A DNA stretch of 64,000 nucleotides from the NCBI GenBank assembly GCA_963691705.1, contig OY829544.1:38585917-38649916 (forward strand). The letters are read 5' to 3'. Below are positions 11,750-24,119 of the stretch, one piece after another. The DNA comes from Viola odorata. Its lineage: Eukaryota > Streptophyta > Magnoliopsida > Malpighiales > Violaceae. The notes below the pieces were generated by a model, which saw only the letters and a program-made list of their open reading frames with translations, did no database searches and was not told the DNA's origin. The position numbers and the translations under genes are program-made. How positions within the stretch are numbered: position 1 is the stretch's first letter; every line of letters starts with the position of its first letter.

Positions 11750-13294
11750 AAATGAATTCTAGCCAAACAGCATGGCGACGATTCAACTTACCTTGTCCTT
11801 TGAGGTAGCGAAGGGATAGATGGTCGGTGTGAACAACAAACTCCTTCGGGACGAGGTAGTGCTCCCAAACAGTGAGGGTTCGAATTAGGGCATACAGTTC
11901 CAGATCATACGTACAGTAATTGAGTTGGGCGTCCTTCAGCTTTCACTGAAATAAGCGATCGGTCGACCTCCTTGTAATAACACCGCTCCAATCCCAACTC
12001 CACTGGCATCGCATTGGACCTCGAACGTCTTGTCAAAGTCGGGTAGGGCGAGAACTGGACTGGACACAAGGTATTCCTTAAGGGTCTTGAAGGCCTCATC
12101 TTGCTCGGGCCCCCATATGAACGGAACGTCCTTCTTGGTAAGTGTGTTGAGAGGCGCGGCAATTGTTGAGAAATCCTTCACGAACCGTCGATAGAAACCG
12201 ACCAAACCATGGAATGAGCGCAGCTCGTTCACATTTTACGGAGTTGGCCAATCCGCAATCGCCTTCATCTTGGCTTGATCAACTTTGAGTCCTTCAGCAC
12301 CTACAAGAAAGCCAAGAAAGTGGACTTCGTCCAAACAAAACTCGCACTTCGCGAGTTTAGCATAAAGCTTATGCTCGCGAAGGGTTAGGAATACAAGTCG
12401 TAAATGCTCGAAATGGGAATCATGCGAGGAACTATATATCAAGATGTCATTGAAATAAACAACAACAAACTTACCAATAAAGTCACGCAACACATGATTC
12501 ATTAAACGCATAAATGTGCTAGGAGTATTTGTTAATCCGAAAGGCATAACTAACCATTCATAAAGACCAAATTTAGTTTTGAAAGCAGTTTTCCATTGGT
12601 CTCCTTCATGCATACGGATTTGATGATATCCACTAACCAAATCAATTTTAGAAAATATTGTAGCATGGCTGAGTTCATCTAGCATATCATCAAGTCTAGG
12701 TATGGGGTGCGAGTATTTAATGGTTACCTTATTGACGGCTCGACAATCTATGCACATACGCCACGAACCGTCTTTCTTTGGAACGAGGATCACCGGAACG
12801 GCACACGGGGAAAGGCTTTCTCGGACATAACCTTTTGCGAGAAGCGCCTCGACTTGAGTCTCCAACTCCTTGGTTTCCATCGGATTGCACCGATAAGCTG
12901 GGCGGTTAGGCATAGGCGCACCGGGGATCAAATCGATCTTATGCTCAATCCCTCGGATGGGTGGTAGCCCTTCGGGTAACTCGTCAGGAAACACGTCTTG
13001 AAAATCTGCCATCAAAGACACAAAAGTAGGAGAAGAGGAAACGGGGTTAGTGTTAGATGTTTCCGCACTCAAGGCACGGAAATGGAGAAAAATAATGGGT
13101 TTTTGCGCAACAAGCGCACGCCTCACATCCCGAGATCTTCCCATGAGACTCACTTTTCTCTCTTCTCTCGTTCCCCTCGGAACCTCGCTAGCTAGTTCAT
13201 TTTTTTCTAGCTGTGTTTCCACTCTTTCCTTCCTTTTTCTCTCCTCTTTTCCCAAGCTCACTTTTTTCTTGCGAGCTATTTTGAATGCTCTCAC
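11750..13294 (-). pseudogene. gypsy reverse transcriptase and RNase H
   Basis: The RT spans 13294-12236, with DVFPDELPEGLPP, KKDGSWRMCIDCRAVNK, KIDLVSGYHQIRM and MPFGLTNTPSTFMRLMN in order. The catalytic box reads VVYFNDILIYS where the family has YFDD, so the second catalytic Asp is Asn by a G-to-A change. A TAA at 12236 separates it from the RNase H (12232-11936; [16 protein letters not shown]). A one-base loss after AYFSE shifts the rest. The end of the RNase H-like domain can still be followed on the minus strand to about 11750. The enzyme is inactive. Confidence 0.8.
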
Positions 13295-13956
13295 CGCTTA
13301 CATTTTTCACTCCACTCTTTCCCTCTTTTTTAAGCAAAGAAATTGAAATATCGAAGACCGCACTCGCTTTTTCAAGCTTGATTTGGTCTTCGTATACCTG
13401 ACTAGGTGCGAGTGGTGGAATCATGAATTTGCGGTCACCGTGAGTGAGCCGGTAGGTGTTGCGGAAACCGTCATGAATGGCGTGGCGATCAAACTTCCAC
13501 GGTCGGCCAAACAGAAGGTGGCTGGCTTGCATAGGAGCGACGTCACACACTCGCTCGTCCATGTACTCTCCAATCTGAAACTTAACTCTTACTTGCTTGA
13601 CTACCTTGATCGAACTTCCATCGTTGAACCAGTTCAACACATAAGGGTGTGGGTGCTTGGTCGTCGATAATCCAAGCGAATGAACTAGCAAGGTGCTCAT
13701 TCGACACAACTATCCCATCAGCTACACCCCTTGTATGGAACAAGTTCTCTCTCTGTTCCATGACCTCATCATCTGCCCGGGCTTGCATACTCAAAGTCCG
13801 TCGGGCAACCAGACTTTGGGGAATCTCTAAAGGGACATACTCGTCTTCTTCCTCAAATTCAGCTTCTTCTTCCATCTCAGATTCCTCGTCTTCACTTACT
13901 ATCTCCCCTCCTTCTCGAACCAAGATGATGCGACGGTTTGGACACTCGGCCCTCAT
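13197..13956 (-). pseudogene. gypsy protease region, frameshifted
   Basis: Two overlapping frames (13956-13582 and 13709-13197) together cover the aspartic protease. The second has the conserved HPHPYVLNWFNDG, LLFGRPWKFDR and PPLAPSQVYEDQ blocks typical of gypsy proteases. The active-site segment, expected just before 13680, is destroyed by the shift between the frames. A Glu-rich linker (EDEESEMEEEAEFEEEDE) precedes it. Confidence 0.7.
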
Positions 13957-14088
13957 GTGTCCTTTACCACCGTATTTGAAGCACTCAATGGATCGGCTTG
14001 GAGTCCTTTGGGTTGTGTTTGGGGTTGGTATTTTGGAGGTATCTTGGGGAGTGTATGGCTTGGGGTCGGGTGGGTTGGTGTAGTTTGG

Positions 14089-15318
14089 TCAGGAGTCAGT
14101 TGGTTTGGTGTAGCTCGGTTTAGAGGTGTTTGTTTGGCAAGGCTTTTTGGTATTGGTCACAGATTGTGGAGTAGAAGAAGAAGTAGTATTGACAAAGTTT
14201 CGGGAGTTAGAGCTTACTTGGCGTTCTAGTTTAAGGGCTAGGTGATACATCTCCTCGAGTGTATTGTAAGTAAGAAAGTCCAACTGTTGGGAGATTTCCT
14301 TGCGAAGACCACCAAGAAATCGAGCCATGGTTGCCTCACTACTCTCTCGTACATCCAATCGCGTCAACATGGACAACATCTCATGGTAAAACTCCGTGAC
14401 ACTTTTACTTCCTTGATACAATCGTTGGAGTTTCTGATGTAAATCTCGGAGGTAGTAGACCGGCACAAACCGTCGCCGCATCTCCTCCACCAGTTCAGTC
14501 CAAGTCATTATTGGTGGTTCACCGTCCAATCTTCGATTGACCAGGACTCTCTCCCACCACTGTATGGCCAAACCTGTGAACTCAACAACAGCCAAACGAC
14601 ACTTCTTTTCTTCCGAGTAAGTGTAACATGCAAATATCCTTTCCATCTTACTTTCCCATTCATAATAAACATCAAGGTCATCTTTACCCTCAAAGGATGG
14701 AAGAAATAATTTAATACTGGAGGGATTGTCATACCGTTCCTCATATCGAGGTGCCCTTCGAGCCTCTCTTAGAGGTTCGTGCAGTGGCGCGTCAAAGAAA
14801 GGCGTTTGACGTGATGGAATATGTGACCGATGGAGGGTCGGATCGGACACGAATGGATGGTATGGTGGTGGCATATAGGAATTTGCTTGGTGGAGTGGAA
14901 TGTCAGGCCCTCAGTTAGACGTGTTGTTTCGAGTTCGGTTTAGGAAGGGTGGAGTTAGTGGTTGGGATGTTTGGGGCATGTTAGGGGGTGGGCGGTTATG
15001 TGATTGGCGATCCTCCTCGTTGTCGCTACTATCAGTATGGGCATAGACACCTTCGGTGTTGCTATTGAAGGGAGGACTATATAGGAGTTGATTCCTTGGA
15101 TCGGTGGATCGGGTTCTTTGTTGGAAGTGGGGAAATGTAGGGGTTCTTTGTAGTAGTGGTGTTTGTAGTGGTGGGGGTGTTTGGGCTTGTCGAGTTTCGA
15201 TGGCCTCGAGCCTAGCCATCATTTTCTCCAATATGGAGTTAATGTGGCTTATGTTTGGATCGGGCGGTGGGGGTGGTACTTCCGAATGTTCTTCGGTAAT
15301 GGTAAGGTCGTTGGACAT
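14089..15318 (-). pseudogene. gypsy gag
   Basis: The ATG at 15318 starts MSNDLTITEEHSE. A Pro-rich N-terminal region is followed by the retrotransposon gag domain (YYEWESKMERIFACY, then IQWWERV and REISQQLDF) typical of Ty3/gypsy capsid. One in-frame TGA (14911-14913) interrupts it and a second TGA closes it at 14089. The frame then continues to a zinc knuckle near 13950-13990 in which the second Cys codon has become Tyr (CFKYGGKGHMRAEC). These are single C-to-T or G-to-A changes, as expected from decay of methylated DNA. Confidence 0.8.
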
Positions 15319-16012
15319 GATGTGTACCTGCACAAAGAAAATAAACACAAAGGAGAACTAAAAAGTGTTTGTTAGTACCCTCCCTCACGTGTTTACACTC
15401 TTCTCTCGATTGTTCTCACCAAAATCACACAAAAACAAAAATTGCCAATTTTAGTTTAAAGACTTAAAGAATGATGAGCACTTTGGTGACACACAATGAA
15501 AACTCTGTACACAAAGAAGGTATGGAAAATTAAGGTAAATAACACGAACAAAGTGAAGTTATGCACTTACCTTAATTTGGAGTAGAAAAGATGTGGAATC
15601 AATAATAGAAAACTTACAAAGACTCGAATGAAGAATGGCGCAAAAGGGTTGTTGTTTAGGAAGCCGAAAGAAAAGCTTGACTCGTCCAATTTAAGTCCAC
15701 GTCAAGTGTTGAAAAGCTTACCTAGCGATCTTGCCCTGCTTTTGACTTGTGTCGATCTTTGATTTGTTTATTTTTTAATATATTTATATGTATATACAAA
15801 ATATATGTATATATATATATATATTTGATTTTCTTTTTGTGATCACAAGTGAAGGGTCGCTTAGATCGCAAATAAATAGCAAAGAGAATAAAATTTGCGT
15901 TAGTGGCAAAATTTATACAATGGTTAATGAATTTTGGAAAATTGAAAAGGAATTGATTAGAGCAATTTTGAACGTTTACCAACCTTCGAGACAGCCGAGC
16001 TCCGCTACCACG

Positions 16013-16861
16013 TGTTAGGATCCTTCAATGTTGAATTTGCAAGGAACTAGTCTCGATTGGGGATGGCTCGGATAATGAAGGATTATGGCGTTCTTGTTGA
16101 AATTTGGAAACCAGTTACTTTGGAATGGATTTAGGAGATAGGCGCAGCGGGAAATTGTAATGGAACGATGTAGGAATTTTAAGGAAATACTGTTGGAATT
16201 TTGATTCAAGATTAATGGTTCTTGAATCGGGAATTTTAGAAGTGAAAGATGGAAAATTAAATGAGCAAGTAAATTCAAGAAAACCCTCTCGTTAACTAGA
16301 ACGAGCAACCTTTCTATATTGAATATACTAGAAAAATAATCGATCTCAAACTTGCAATGGAAATGCTAGTTTGAAGCCGAAAATTTACAAGAAATTTAGG
16401 GAAAGAAAGCAAGAAATTACAAGAATTAATTAAGCTAAAATTGGCTTCAAGATTGAGTGTTTATCAATGATCAAAAAGCGAGTTTTAAAGGAAAATAAAG
16501 ACATCTATTTATAGCTGCAAAATCCAAGCTTTGAAAATGCTATTTTTGCCCACGCAGTCCGGATTACGTGGAGTGATAGAGCGTCGTTGGCGTGCTGGCC
16601 GTGTGGGAGGATGCCAGCTGGGCGCCAAGACCGGGTCCAGGCGTTGGACGGGTCATGCTGGCCGGCCATGCGTTGGTCGTGGCCTGATCTTGCGCAGCAG
16701 AAGCGGTCATGCGGCCGAGAAGGCTGGGCAGTTGGCGACCGGCTGGGTATTTGCTTGCATACATAGACTCCACTGGTCCTTAGGCATTGGATGAGGCTCC
16801 TCGTGGCATAATTGTTGGAGCATAAGCGCCATGAGTTCTTGGTGACGGCGCGATCGTATCA
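16013..16861 (-). repeat. 5' LTR of the gypsy element
   Basis: This 849-bp LTR reads TGATACGATCGCGCC...TAACA on the minus strand. Just inside it, TGGTAGCGGAGCTCGG (16010-15995) is the primer-binding site. The LTR contains a GC-rich stretch (about 16560-16750) with open frames that are not gene-like. ATAAG follows at 16862 and would be the target duplication, but its partner was lost with the 3' LTR. Confidence 0.8.
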
Positions 16862-17893
16862 ATAAGCCTTTAAAAGTAGCATTAGTCATGGATCATTGAT
16901 GTGTTGTACATATTGGCCTTACACTTATACTTTTGTTAGGCCCACAAGCAATGTAGTTTAGTCAAAAAGTACAGTTTCATGAGATTGAATAGATTTTTTT
17001 AAAAAAAAATTGAATTAATCTAGAAAAATCCATCGATTGGGTTAACCGGGTCATTGGTTAAACCGGCTGAATCACGGCAAAATCCGTAAAAGATGGTTTT
17101 AAGCAATTTCGAACCTAAAAATAGTACCCGATTACTGATTTTTTCAGTTGAACTGGTCGTACCGAATTTGACTACCTTGGATAAAATACAAATGTTATAT
17201 TTTAATTAACTTAAATATATCATTTAAATTTTGATACATCATATAATATGAAAGTTTTGTAAATTTTATTAGCAATGATGCATTTTTCTAGACAAATTTA
17301 TAAATTTCATTCAAAAAATACTGACTTGTTTAAATTGTTTCATTAAGAATCGAGTTGATTAGTGGGTCTAATTTTTTAAAATTGATAAAAAATGACTCAA
17401 TGCATCACCTTAGACTCGATTTTTTTGTTACGGTAAAAAAATAAAATCTATAAAAATTACATTTGTCACCTTATTATGGATCAAATTTACGGACATCAGT
17501 GATAGAATAAAAGTAAATATTCATTTCTACCATTTTCATTAACTATCCAATTATAAATGAATAAAATATGTTTCCTACGTTTCGTTATACGCAATAATTG
17601 GATAGAATATTGTTCCAAAATATGGTTTAAGCGTCTGTTTGAGATTATTTTTCTGTTTTTTTCAACCATAAATTTAATAATTAAATCTTCTTCTAGAATG
17701 CTTCTACTAGTTGAAGCAGGTTTTCGTCATTAAATTTATGTCGTGAAGTCAATGGACATATAACTCATTGATTGTCTGGCTGGTGGTAAAAATACCAATA
17801 AAGATTTAAACCCAACGTTTGAATCTCACTCTACGGTTATCAAATTTTATGGTGTGAAATAAGAGAACGTAATTCCAAGCGTACACTCCTTAT
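16862..17893. other. AT-rich intergenic DNA, no gene seen
   Basis: There are no supported frames. Around 17035-17190 runs of GGTTAACCGG and AACCGGC-type phrases look like a remnant of an old DNA transposon. No ends could be defined. Confidence 0.4.
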
Positions 17894-18746
17894 CATGGTT
17901 TTAAATATCGCATGTTACGTCACATAACGCCCGATACGTAACGTAATTTTGGCTCTTCGTTACCGTTATTCCTGTTATGTGACGTTTTGACCCCTTTTTG
18001 CACGATATTGTCGTTATCATTATCATTTTCCGTTATTTTCTATTATGGACCGTTATACGTTATAAGTTAATAAAAAAACTTAGGCCTACAAAATTACACT
18101 TTTATAACTAAACCCCAATTATACTTTTTAGATCTCATAATAGTAAATATGATCTCCATGAAATAATGAATGAATGATAGATTGTTAGTTGTAGTGTGAA
18201 CAACAATACCATGACCATGGTTATGGAATGTTCAATCAAGATAGTTAAAGCTTCAATAGTTTTTCAAGTCTTTCTTCATTTCCATATCCTCAACATGTGT
18301 CTACACCCGAAGATTTTCAACATTCACACTCTTATTATAGGGAGTAACAAGAAATATAAAATCATTTACTTACTTTCCATACTTTATTTTACCCACTATT
18401 GCACAATAACAAAGGAACAAAATGGTGGAGATAGTAGTAGTAATAATCATTATTTTTATTATGATCCTCTTAGACATTTCATTATTTTGATTTGTAACAT
18501 TTTTCCTATTAAAGATGATTGTGTATGTAAAACTTAACTAAAAAATTTCTATTTTTAATTAAAGTTTGCTATACTTTATTATTTATTGACAAAAATTAAT
18601 AATTTATATATTTATTTGATTAAAAGTACTAATAATTTCCAGACTGATGAAACTTTTTTAGAATTTATAAATTATTTATAGCCGCGATGACTACGACCGT
18701 TATGTTATACCAATATTTTTCACGATTTCATAATCGTTATGATTTA

Positions 18747-19465
18747 CTCCCTCCGTCCCTAATTATTGGACGTTTTAGCCTAAAAACGTCGTTTTTATTT
18801 AACTGACGCCATTGCCATTTCAGTCCACTTTGTTGGTGTTCTCACAAAAATGCCCTCAAACGACCCGTCGTTTTCATGCTGAGCTACGCGTCATACAGGG
18901 CAAAAAAGGGAAAGGAACAAGTTGAAGGACGAAATTTGAAATTTGAAACTGGACATGGCAGCAGACGTGTCAGAAATTTCAGTCCCTTTTATCTTTCCTC
19001 CTCCGATTTTAAACGGACAATAAAACACGTTTGGACGACATTATCACGAAGGTGACCATATATTCGTGCCGGAAATGACGAGACGAGCAGAACGCAGGTG
19101 GTGGCGTCCTGATCGGAGGCCGGACGCGCCGGCGCGTGGAGGCGAGTGGCCGGAGCTGCGACAGCTCCGGCGGCTTTTGGCGGCGCGTCCGGCCTCCGAT
19201 AAGGACGCGACCACCTGCGTTCCGCTCGTCTCGACCTTCCGCTCCTTTATGTGACGGAGGTGAGAACGTGAAACAACGACAGAGCCTCGTATTTTGCCAA
19301 ACAGAAGGAGAAAGAAAGAAAAGAGAGAGAGAGAGAAAGTGACGGGAAAAAAAGAATAAAAACGAATGGGCAGCTGACACGTGGCATGGAACACTGACAA
19401 AGGCAGAGCATTTCTTAATAGGAGTGATTCACTCCCTCGCGTCCAATATTCAAGGACGGAGGGAG
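18747..19465. mobile_element. Stowaway/mariner-type MITE with an internal GC-rich hairpin
   Basis: The ends are CTCCCTCCGTCC and GGACGGAGGGAG, flanked by TA on both sides. The left subterminal ATTGGACGTTTTAGCC resembles TTGTCGTTTTAGCC of mariner-like copy B. At 719 bp it is long for a MITE. The middle (19080-19232) holds a separate GC-rich inverted repeat that is not part of the TIR. No protein is encoded: the frames in the GC-rich block are mirror images of each other. Confidence 0.8.
19080..19232. repeat. GC-rich 51-bp inverted repeat inside the MITE
   Basis: The arms at 19080-19130 and 19182-19232 match at about 48 of 51 positions when inverted. The loop contains another hairpin (CCGGAGCTG CGA CAGCTCCGG, 19150-19170). 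The block is far more GC-rich than its surroundings, which suggests captured foreign sequence. Confidence 0.75.
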
Positions 19466-19498
19466 TATGTGTTACCGTTATTTAAAATCATGCATCTT

Positions 19499-21007
19499 AC
19501 TCCTTATAGACAAATAATGAATAAATGAATGTGTGTGGTGGGAGGGACGAAATCAAAGGAGCGGGGATCACGGCAGACGAGAAATCCGGCGACAGTGGGA
19601 GTGTCAGTGACTGGTACAGTACTACTCTCAACTTACTTGCTCAAGGGAGAAGAAATAAATAAAAGAATTCAATTATTGCTTCCCACGCTGCCCGACATTA
19701 AAATTATGTTTGTCGGCTGTCATTTTTCTATGCTCTTCTTTCTCGCCTCTCCTTTCACACCTTCTCACTTCTCACCGTCAAAAACATTGCTAGACCACTT
19801 GCTCCCTTTCCATATACAAGACTCGTTTCTTAAAATAAAAAAAAAAAAACTATTCATTTAGATATAATTATCAAAAAATAATAAAAATTTAAAAAATAAA
19901 ATCAAAATATCTAATTTACGACAATTATATTCAAACAAAAAGAATATAAAATATCTCATACTTATGTGTGGAATAATTATTTATTGTTAGCATTTTATCT
20001 TTCATTGAACCTGACCCGGTGAATTGTGGTTGGGGCCTAAAAAATCAAATAATTAACGAGTTTATTATTATGTGATCGCATTTATCCTTCAATTGACATT
20101 CTAATATTGCACCTATTATTTCTAATAATAATATTACTAGTAGTGGTTTTGTGTGGTAAGTATTTTGTATTTTATTTTTTTATACATATTTAAATTTGGG
20201 TATAAATTTCTATTAGTATATTTTTACCAACAAGACAATTAAAAAAACTATATGCCCAGTGATTGAGTAATTCATTTTTGTTAACATGCATGTTTTTTTA
20301 TTTGGATCCGACTCGAATTAGTCTCTCATATACTATCAAATTCTTTTGACCGATGGTGACATTTTAACTTTATAGTAAAAGTACCCGTGAAATCTCGAAC
20401 TCAAATTTAAATTCTATAATCACTTATAAAAAACAGTAAAATAAGTTTTCTATGATACTGTTATTTGATATCGTAGAAGTTTCAATGATAAATGACTAAG
20501 CAATTTTTTCATGTCCTCTAGAATTTTTTATCATTTGTGATTAGAAAAAATAACCTTACTTAAATATTGACAACCGATAAATTATGAAAGAAAATAACTC
20601 ATTAGACATTATGTTATGTAAGATTTCATTTAAATTTCATATTTTGAATCTAATAAAATATGAATTTTCCATTGTGAGATCCGCCTCATTTTATTCCCGT
20701 AGAGTATATCATTAGGGCTTGCTAGTTGCTACCCTTGTGCGGTTGTGGTCCCAAATGAATTCCTTAGGATAAGAGTGTTTTGAAAATGCTACTACTAATT
20801 TTATATAATGGAAGAACTAATGTGTGTAGAATTAGTCAGCATTAGTCAACTTAAAAAAAATAGAATTATGCATACATGCACTACTATGTTTGGGCTACCA
20901 TGTTCTAGAGCTACCCATTAATTTATAGTTGCAATAGCTAAATTCATCATATAATAAAATGAATGTCATACAATTATTAAATTCATAAAAAAAAGTAATA
21001 ATTGTTA
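19499..21007. other. AT-rich intergenic DNA, no gene seen
   Basis: A frame at 19529-19861 has no domain and ends in an A-rich run. Nothing else can be supported. Confidence 0.45.
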
Positions 21008-21255
21008 CTCCTTTCGTTCTCAATTACTCGTAGTTTAAAGTTATATACATCAACCAATTTTAATCATTGGACCTACTTAATAAAAGTATTTTTTATAAAA
21101 TTATCTCCATACCATTCAATTCCTTGTAAATAAAAGAAAAGGTAAAAAACTGCCTAGTAAAAGAGCAAAAATTTCACCTCAGAAATGTATATAAAATGAG
21201 TAATTAAAAAATTCTCAACCACTCAAATGCGATGAGCAATTGAGAATGGATGGAG
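21008..21255. mobile_element. Stowaway-like MITE
   Basis: TA-flanked inverted ends: CTCCTTTCGTTCTCAATTAC on the left and CAATTGAGAATGGATGGAG on the right. Length is 248 bp and no protein is encoded. The ends are related to the CTCCCTCC group but more degenerate. Confidence 0.65.
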
Positions 21256-21646
21256 TATTTCTAACCAGTTCAATAAAAAAAAAATTAGAATCAAAAGAAT
21301 TCTCGTTAAAGGTAGTATATTATGTTTAAGCAAATTTTGATCATCTAGCGTAACATAGACCTGATCAGAATTTGGTCACCCCAATATGATGATCTTTTTT
21401 TAAAGTTTAAGACTCTTCTTTTGAGTCGAGCATTGAACTTGATCTATTAAAAATAATAAATCAATATTTATGTTCATTTAATAATTTTATTACGAGTCAT
21501 TTTCACCTATCAAATTTTTATTTTTTCATATTAATTATTTAGAATTAATCCTCATAATATATTTCACTATTTTTTTTTTCAAAAAAATGAAATGTGTTTT
21601 TTTTTATAAGTAGGAGTGAGATTGAAGTTGGTCCAACTCTATAATA

Positions 21647-21680
21647 CTCCCTCCTTCTCCCAATACTTGTCGTTTTAGCC
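21647..21680 (+). repeat. Left TIR of copy B
   Basis: Starts CTCCCTCCTTCTCCCAATAC and ends CGTTTTAGCC. It pairs with 27129-27162 with two mismatches. Confidence 0.9.
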
Positions 21681-22013
21681 TTTGGCACGCATTTTAAGAC
21701 GCCGCGTGAGATTACGATTTTGCCCCTCACTAATCCACGTATTTACGGCCTATGCCACTGATCCCACATACATGCATTTCAGCCAAACCCTCGATCCTCC
21801 CTCATTCCAAGCTTTCCCCAAATCAAACCCTAATCCCTCCCAAATTTCGTGAATTGTTGAGCGTCAATTTCAAATGTTTCCATCCAAATTTCAAATTATT
21901 TTACTTCAAATAATTAACAATGCTTCCACACTCTAAATCTATGTTTTCCCATCCATCTATCTCCATCCCAAGAGCTCTTCCATTTCTATTTTTACAATTT
22001 CCATCGAATATCG

Positions 22014-23689
22014 ATGGAAGACAATCAATTCGATTCCCTCGAATTTTTGAGCTACGATCCAGCATCGTTATCAGACCCCGAATTACTAACTGAAGGGGTA
22101 CAATTACCCAGTAGTAATGAAGGAGAATCCAGTGCAGATGGAGCAGAAGCCATTCCCCACAGTCTGCAACATCTCGACGATGTCCAAGAAGATTTGCCAG
22201 AGGTTAATGAAAACCACAAACCTCATACTGTGGTTGAAGGTACATTTCTCAACTCCCGATAGATAAATGAATATGGGTACTGTTATTGTGTTTTGTGATG
22301 ATGATGTCTTGGTAACGGTAGGTTCCAACCGTGCGAGAAAAGAGTTGTGTCATGAGGACAGAGTGACAGCTTACAATATGTTACTGCAGAGAAGTGTTAA
22401 TGGAAAGCTGAAGAAGTTTACAACACGTGAAGTTGCTGAGATATTCAATGTGCACATTCGATCAATTCAGCAGCTGTGAAAAAGAGGCAAAGAGTCCAAC
22501 AACCACAATGTGTCTCAATGCAGAGTCAAAATTTGTGGCAAAAAGAGGATCGAATTTGACCTACAGAAAATCAGGGATATTCCTTTGAGGGATAGAACAA
22601 CCCTTAAAACTCTATCAGCTGCTTTGGGGGTTTCCAAGACGCTTTTGCACAACAAATTGAGAACAGGAGAGTTGAAGCGTCATAGTAACAGCATCAAACC
22701 ACACTTGACAGAGGCAAATCGGGTTCAAAGGGTTCGACATTGTCTCTCAGCGATTGATCCAGGCTCAACACCATCAACTCATTATTTTCATCACATGGAG
22801 AACGTGGTTCACATAGATGAGAAGTGGTTTCAAATGACAAGGAAGATACAGACATACTACCTCCTCCCTGATGAAGATGAACCTATAAGAACCATCAAAA
22901 GTACAAATTTTATTCCTAAGATTATGTTCCTTGTAGCTGTTGTTAGGCCTAGATTTGATTGTGATGGGAACTATACATTTGATGGTAGAATTGGGGTATT
23001 TCCATTGGTCACAGAGGTTGCTGCTTTGAGGTTTAGTTCAAATAGGCTAGCCGGAACATTAGAACTTAAGGCAATACCTAAAATTGATAGGACAGTCATT
23101 AGGCATTACATGATTGAACATATCTTACCTGCCATTAAGGACAAATGGCCAAGAGATAGCCTCTCGGATCCAATTATCATCCAACAGGATAATGCAAAAA
23201 CACATATCCATGAAGATGATATTGATTTTATAGTTGTTGTGGAAAGAGTAGGATTGAACATTCAACTGCTATGTCAACCTCTTAATTCCCCTGACTTAAA
23301 TGTTCTTGATTTAGAATTTTTTTAGAGCAATTCAGTCGTTGCAAGAAAAGAAATGTGCAACCAATATAAATCAGTTGGTGGAAGCTATCAAAAAAGCATA
23401 CATTGAATTCTCAGATAAGAAGGCTAATAGCATTTTCATCACTCTCCAATCATGCATGTTAGAGATTTTAAAAATTAGAGGTTCCAATGCATATAGAATC
23501 CCACATATGAGAAAGAATCACTTGGATAGACTTGGGTTGCTTCCTTCGCCATTGGCTTGTGATCCATTGATATATGCAACTACTGCAGCACATCTTCCAC
23601 CTTTACCATGTAAGCCACTGCCTTATTTGTTATTGATAATATACAATTTGTACCTTATAATGGCTACTGACATTGAATTGTTATTCTGA
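22014..23689 (+). pseudogene. Mariner-like transposase (copy B), inactivated
   Basis: This would cut and paste the element at TA sites. Exon 1 (22014-22239) joins exon 2 (from 22322) across a GT-AG intron at the same place as in copy C. Domains in order: an acidic N-terminus, a helix-turn-helix (AYNMLLQRSVNGKLKKFTT), a second helix-turn-helix (LGVSKTLLHNKLRTGELKRH), and a DDE core with VHIDEKWF, IQQDNAKTH and DLNVLD. There are 39 residues between the second and third Asp, which is DD39D as in plant mariners. Two defects are visible: a TGA at 22477-22479 where copy C has TGG, and one extra T in the T-run near 23318-23324 that shifts the frame. The catalytic residues themselves remain. Confidence 0.88.
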
Positions 23690-24119
23690 TTTCATGAGGA
23701 TTATGATTCATGTTGAACTGCTTGGTTACTTCTGTTTTTGGTTAGGAGTACCAACTAGGATTGGTAATTTTTTTGGTAGATATGGTAATTAACATGTTGA
23801 TTAAGAAAGCTTACAACTTAGTTTGTTGATTTTGGTAGGGCATATATGGTAGTATGACTCACATGTAAAGCCTTTTTGGTTATGAACTTCCATTTTTTAC
23901 AATATTTTATTAAGTGGAAGTGCATTGCCAAAAAGATTATGGCGTATAAATGGACAGGTTTTTATATTCTTCTGATCTTAACTTACCTTCTGTCCAGTTT
24001 GTTAAATTGTTACAATATATTGGTGAGTTGTGTGTATTTTGTGATGTTTGTGGTGTGGTGTGTAGTTTGGATTCACAACTATTACTGGACTGCTTGCATT
24101 GGTTACTTTTATGCAGCTT

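Larger units (their letters stand above)
10338..16861 (-). mobile_element. Ty3/gypsy retrotransposon, degenerate, 3' LTR truncated
   Basis: On the minus strand the order is 5' LTR (16861-16013), primer-binding site, gag, protease, RT, RNase H, integrase, purine tract (10374-10360) and the first 15 bp of the 3' LTR (TGATACGATCGCGCC, ending at 10345). Beyond that the expected LTR sequence is missing and unrelated DNA begins. The order RT-RNase H-integrase defines Ty3/gypsy. No chromodomain is evident after the integrase. Every protein segment carries stops or frameshifts, so the copy is dead. Confidence 0.9.
17894..19498. mobile_element. TIR element, probably Mutator-type, split by a nested MITE
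   Basis: The 9-bp direct repeat ACTCCTTAT flanks it (17885-17893 and 19499-19507). The ends are inverted: CATGGTTTTAAATATCGCAT on the left and ATTTAAAATCATG near the right end. The interior repeats CGTTATxxGTTA phrases. No transposase is encoded; the open frame at 18196-18537 has no recognised domain. The MITE at 18747-19465 lies inside, close to the right end, and is therefore the younger insertion. A 9-bp duplication suggests Mutator-like transposition. Confidence 0.65.

Noticed and set aside
16531..16889. Open frames on both strands in a GC-rich stretch
   Set aside because: This lies inside the 5' LTR of the gypsy element; no homology or start context.
18196..18537. 113-codon frame (+) with hydrophobic stretches
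   Set aside because: It lies inside an AT-rich TIR element, has no recognisable domain, and its composition is explained by base bias.
19529..19861. 110-codon frame
   Set aside because: Ends in an A-run, has no domain, and the stretch looks like non-coding flank.
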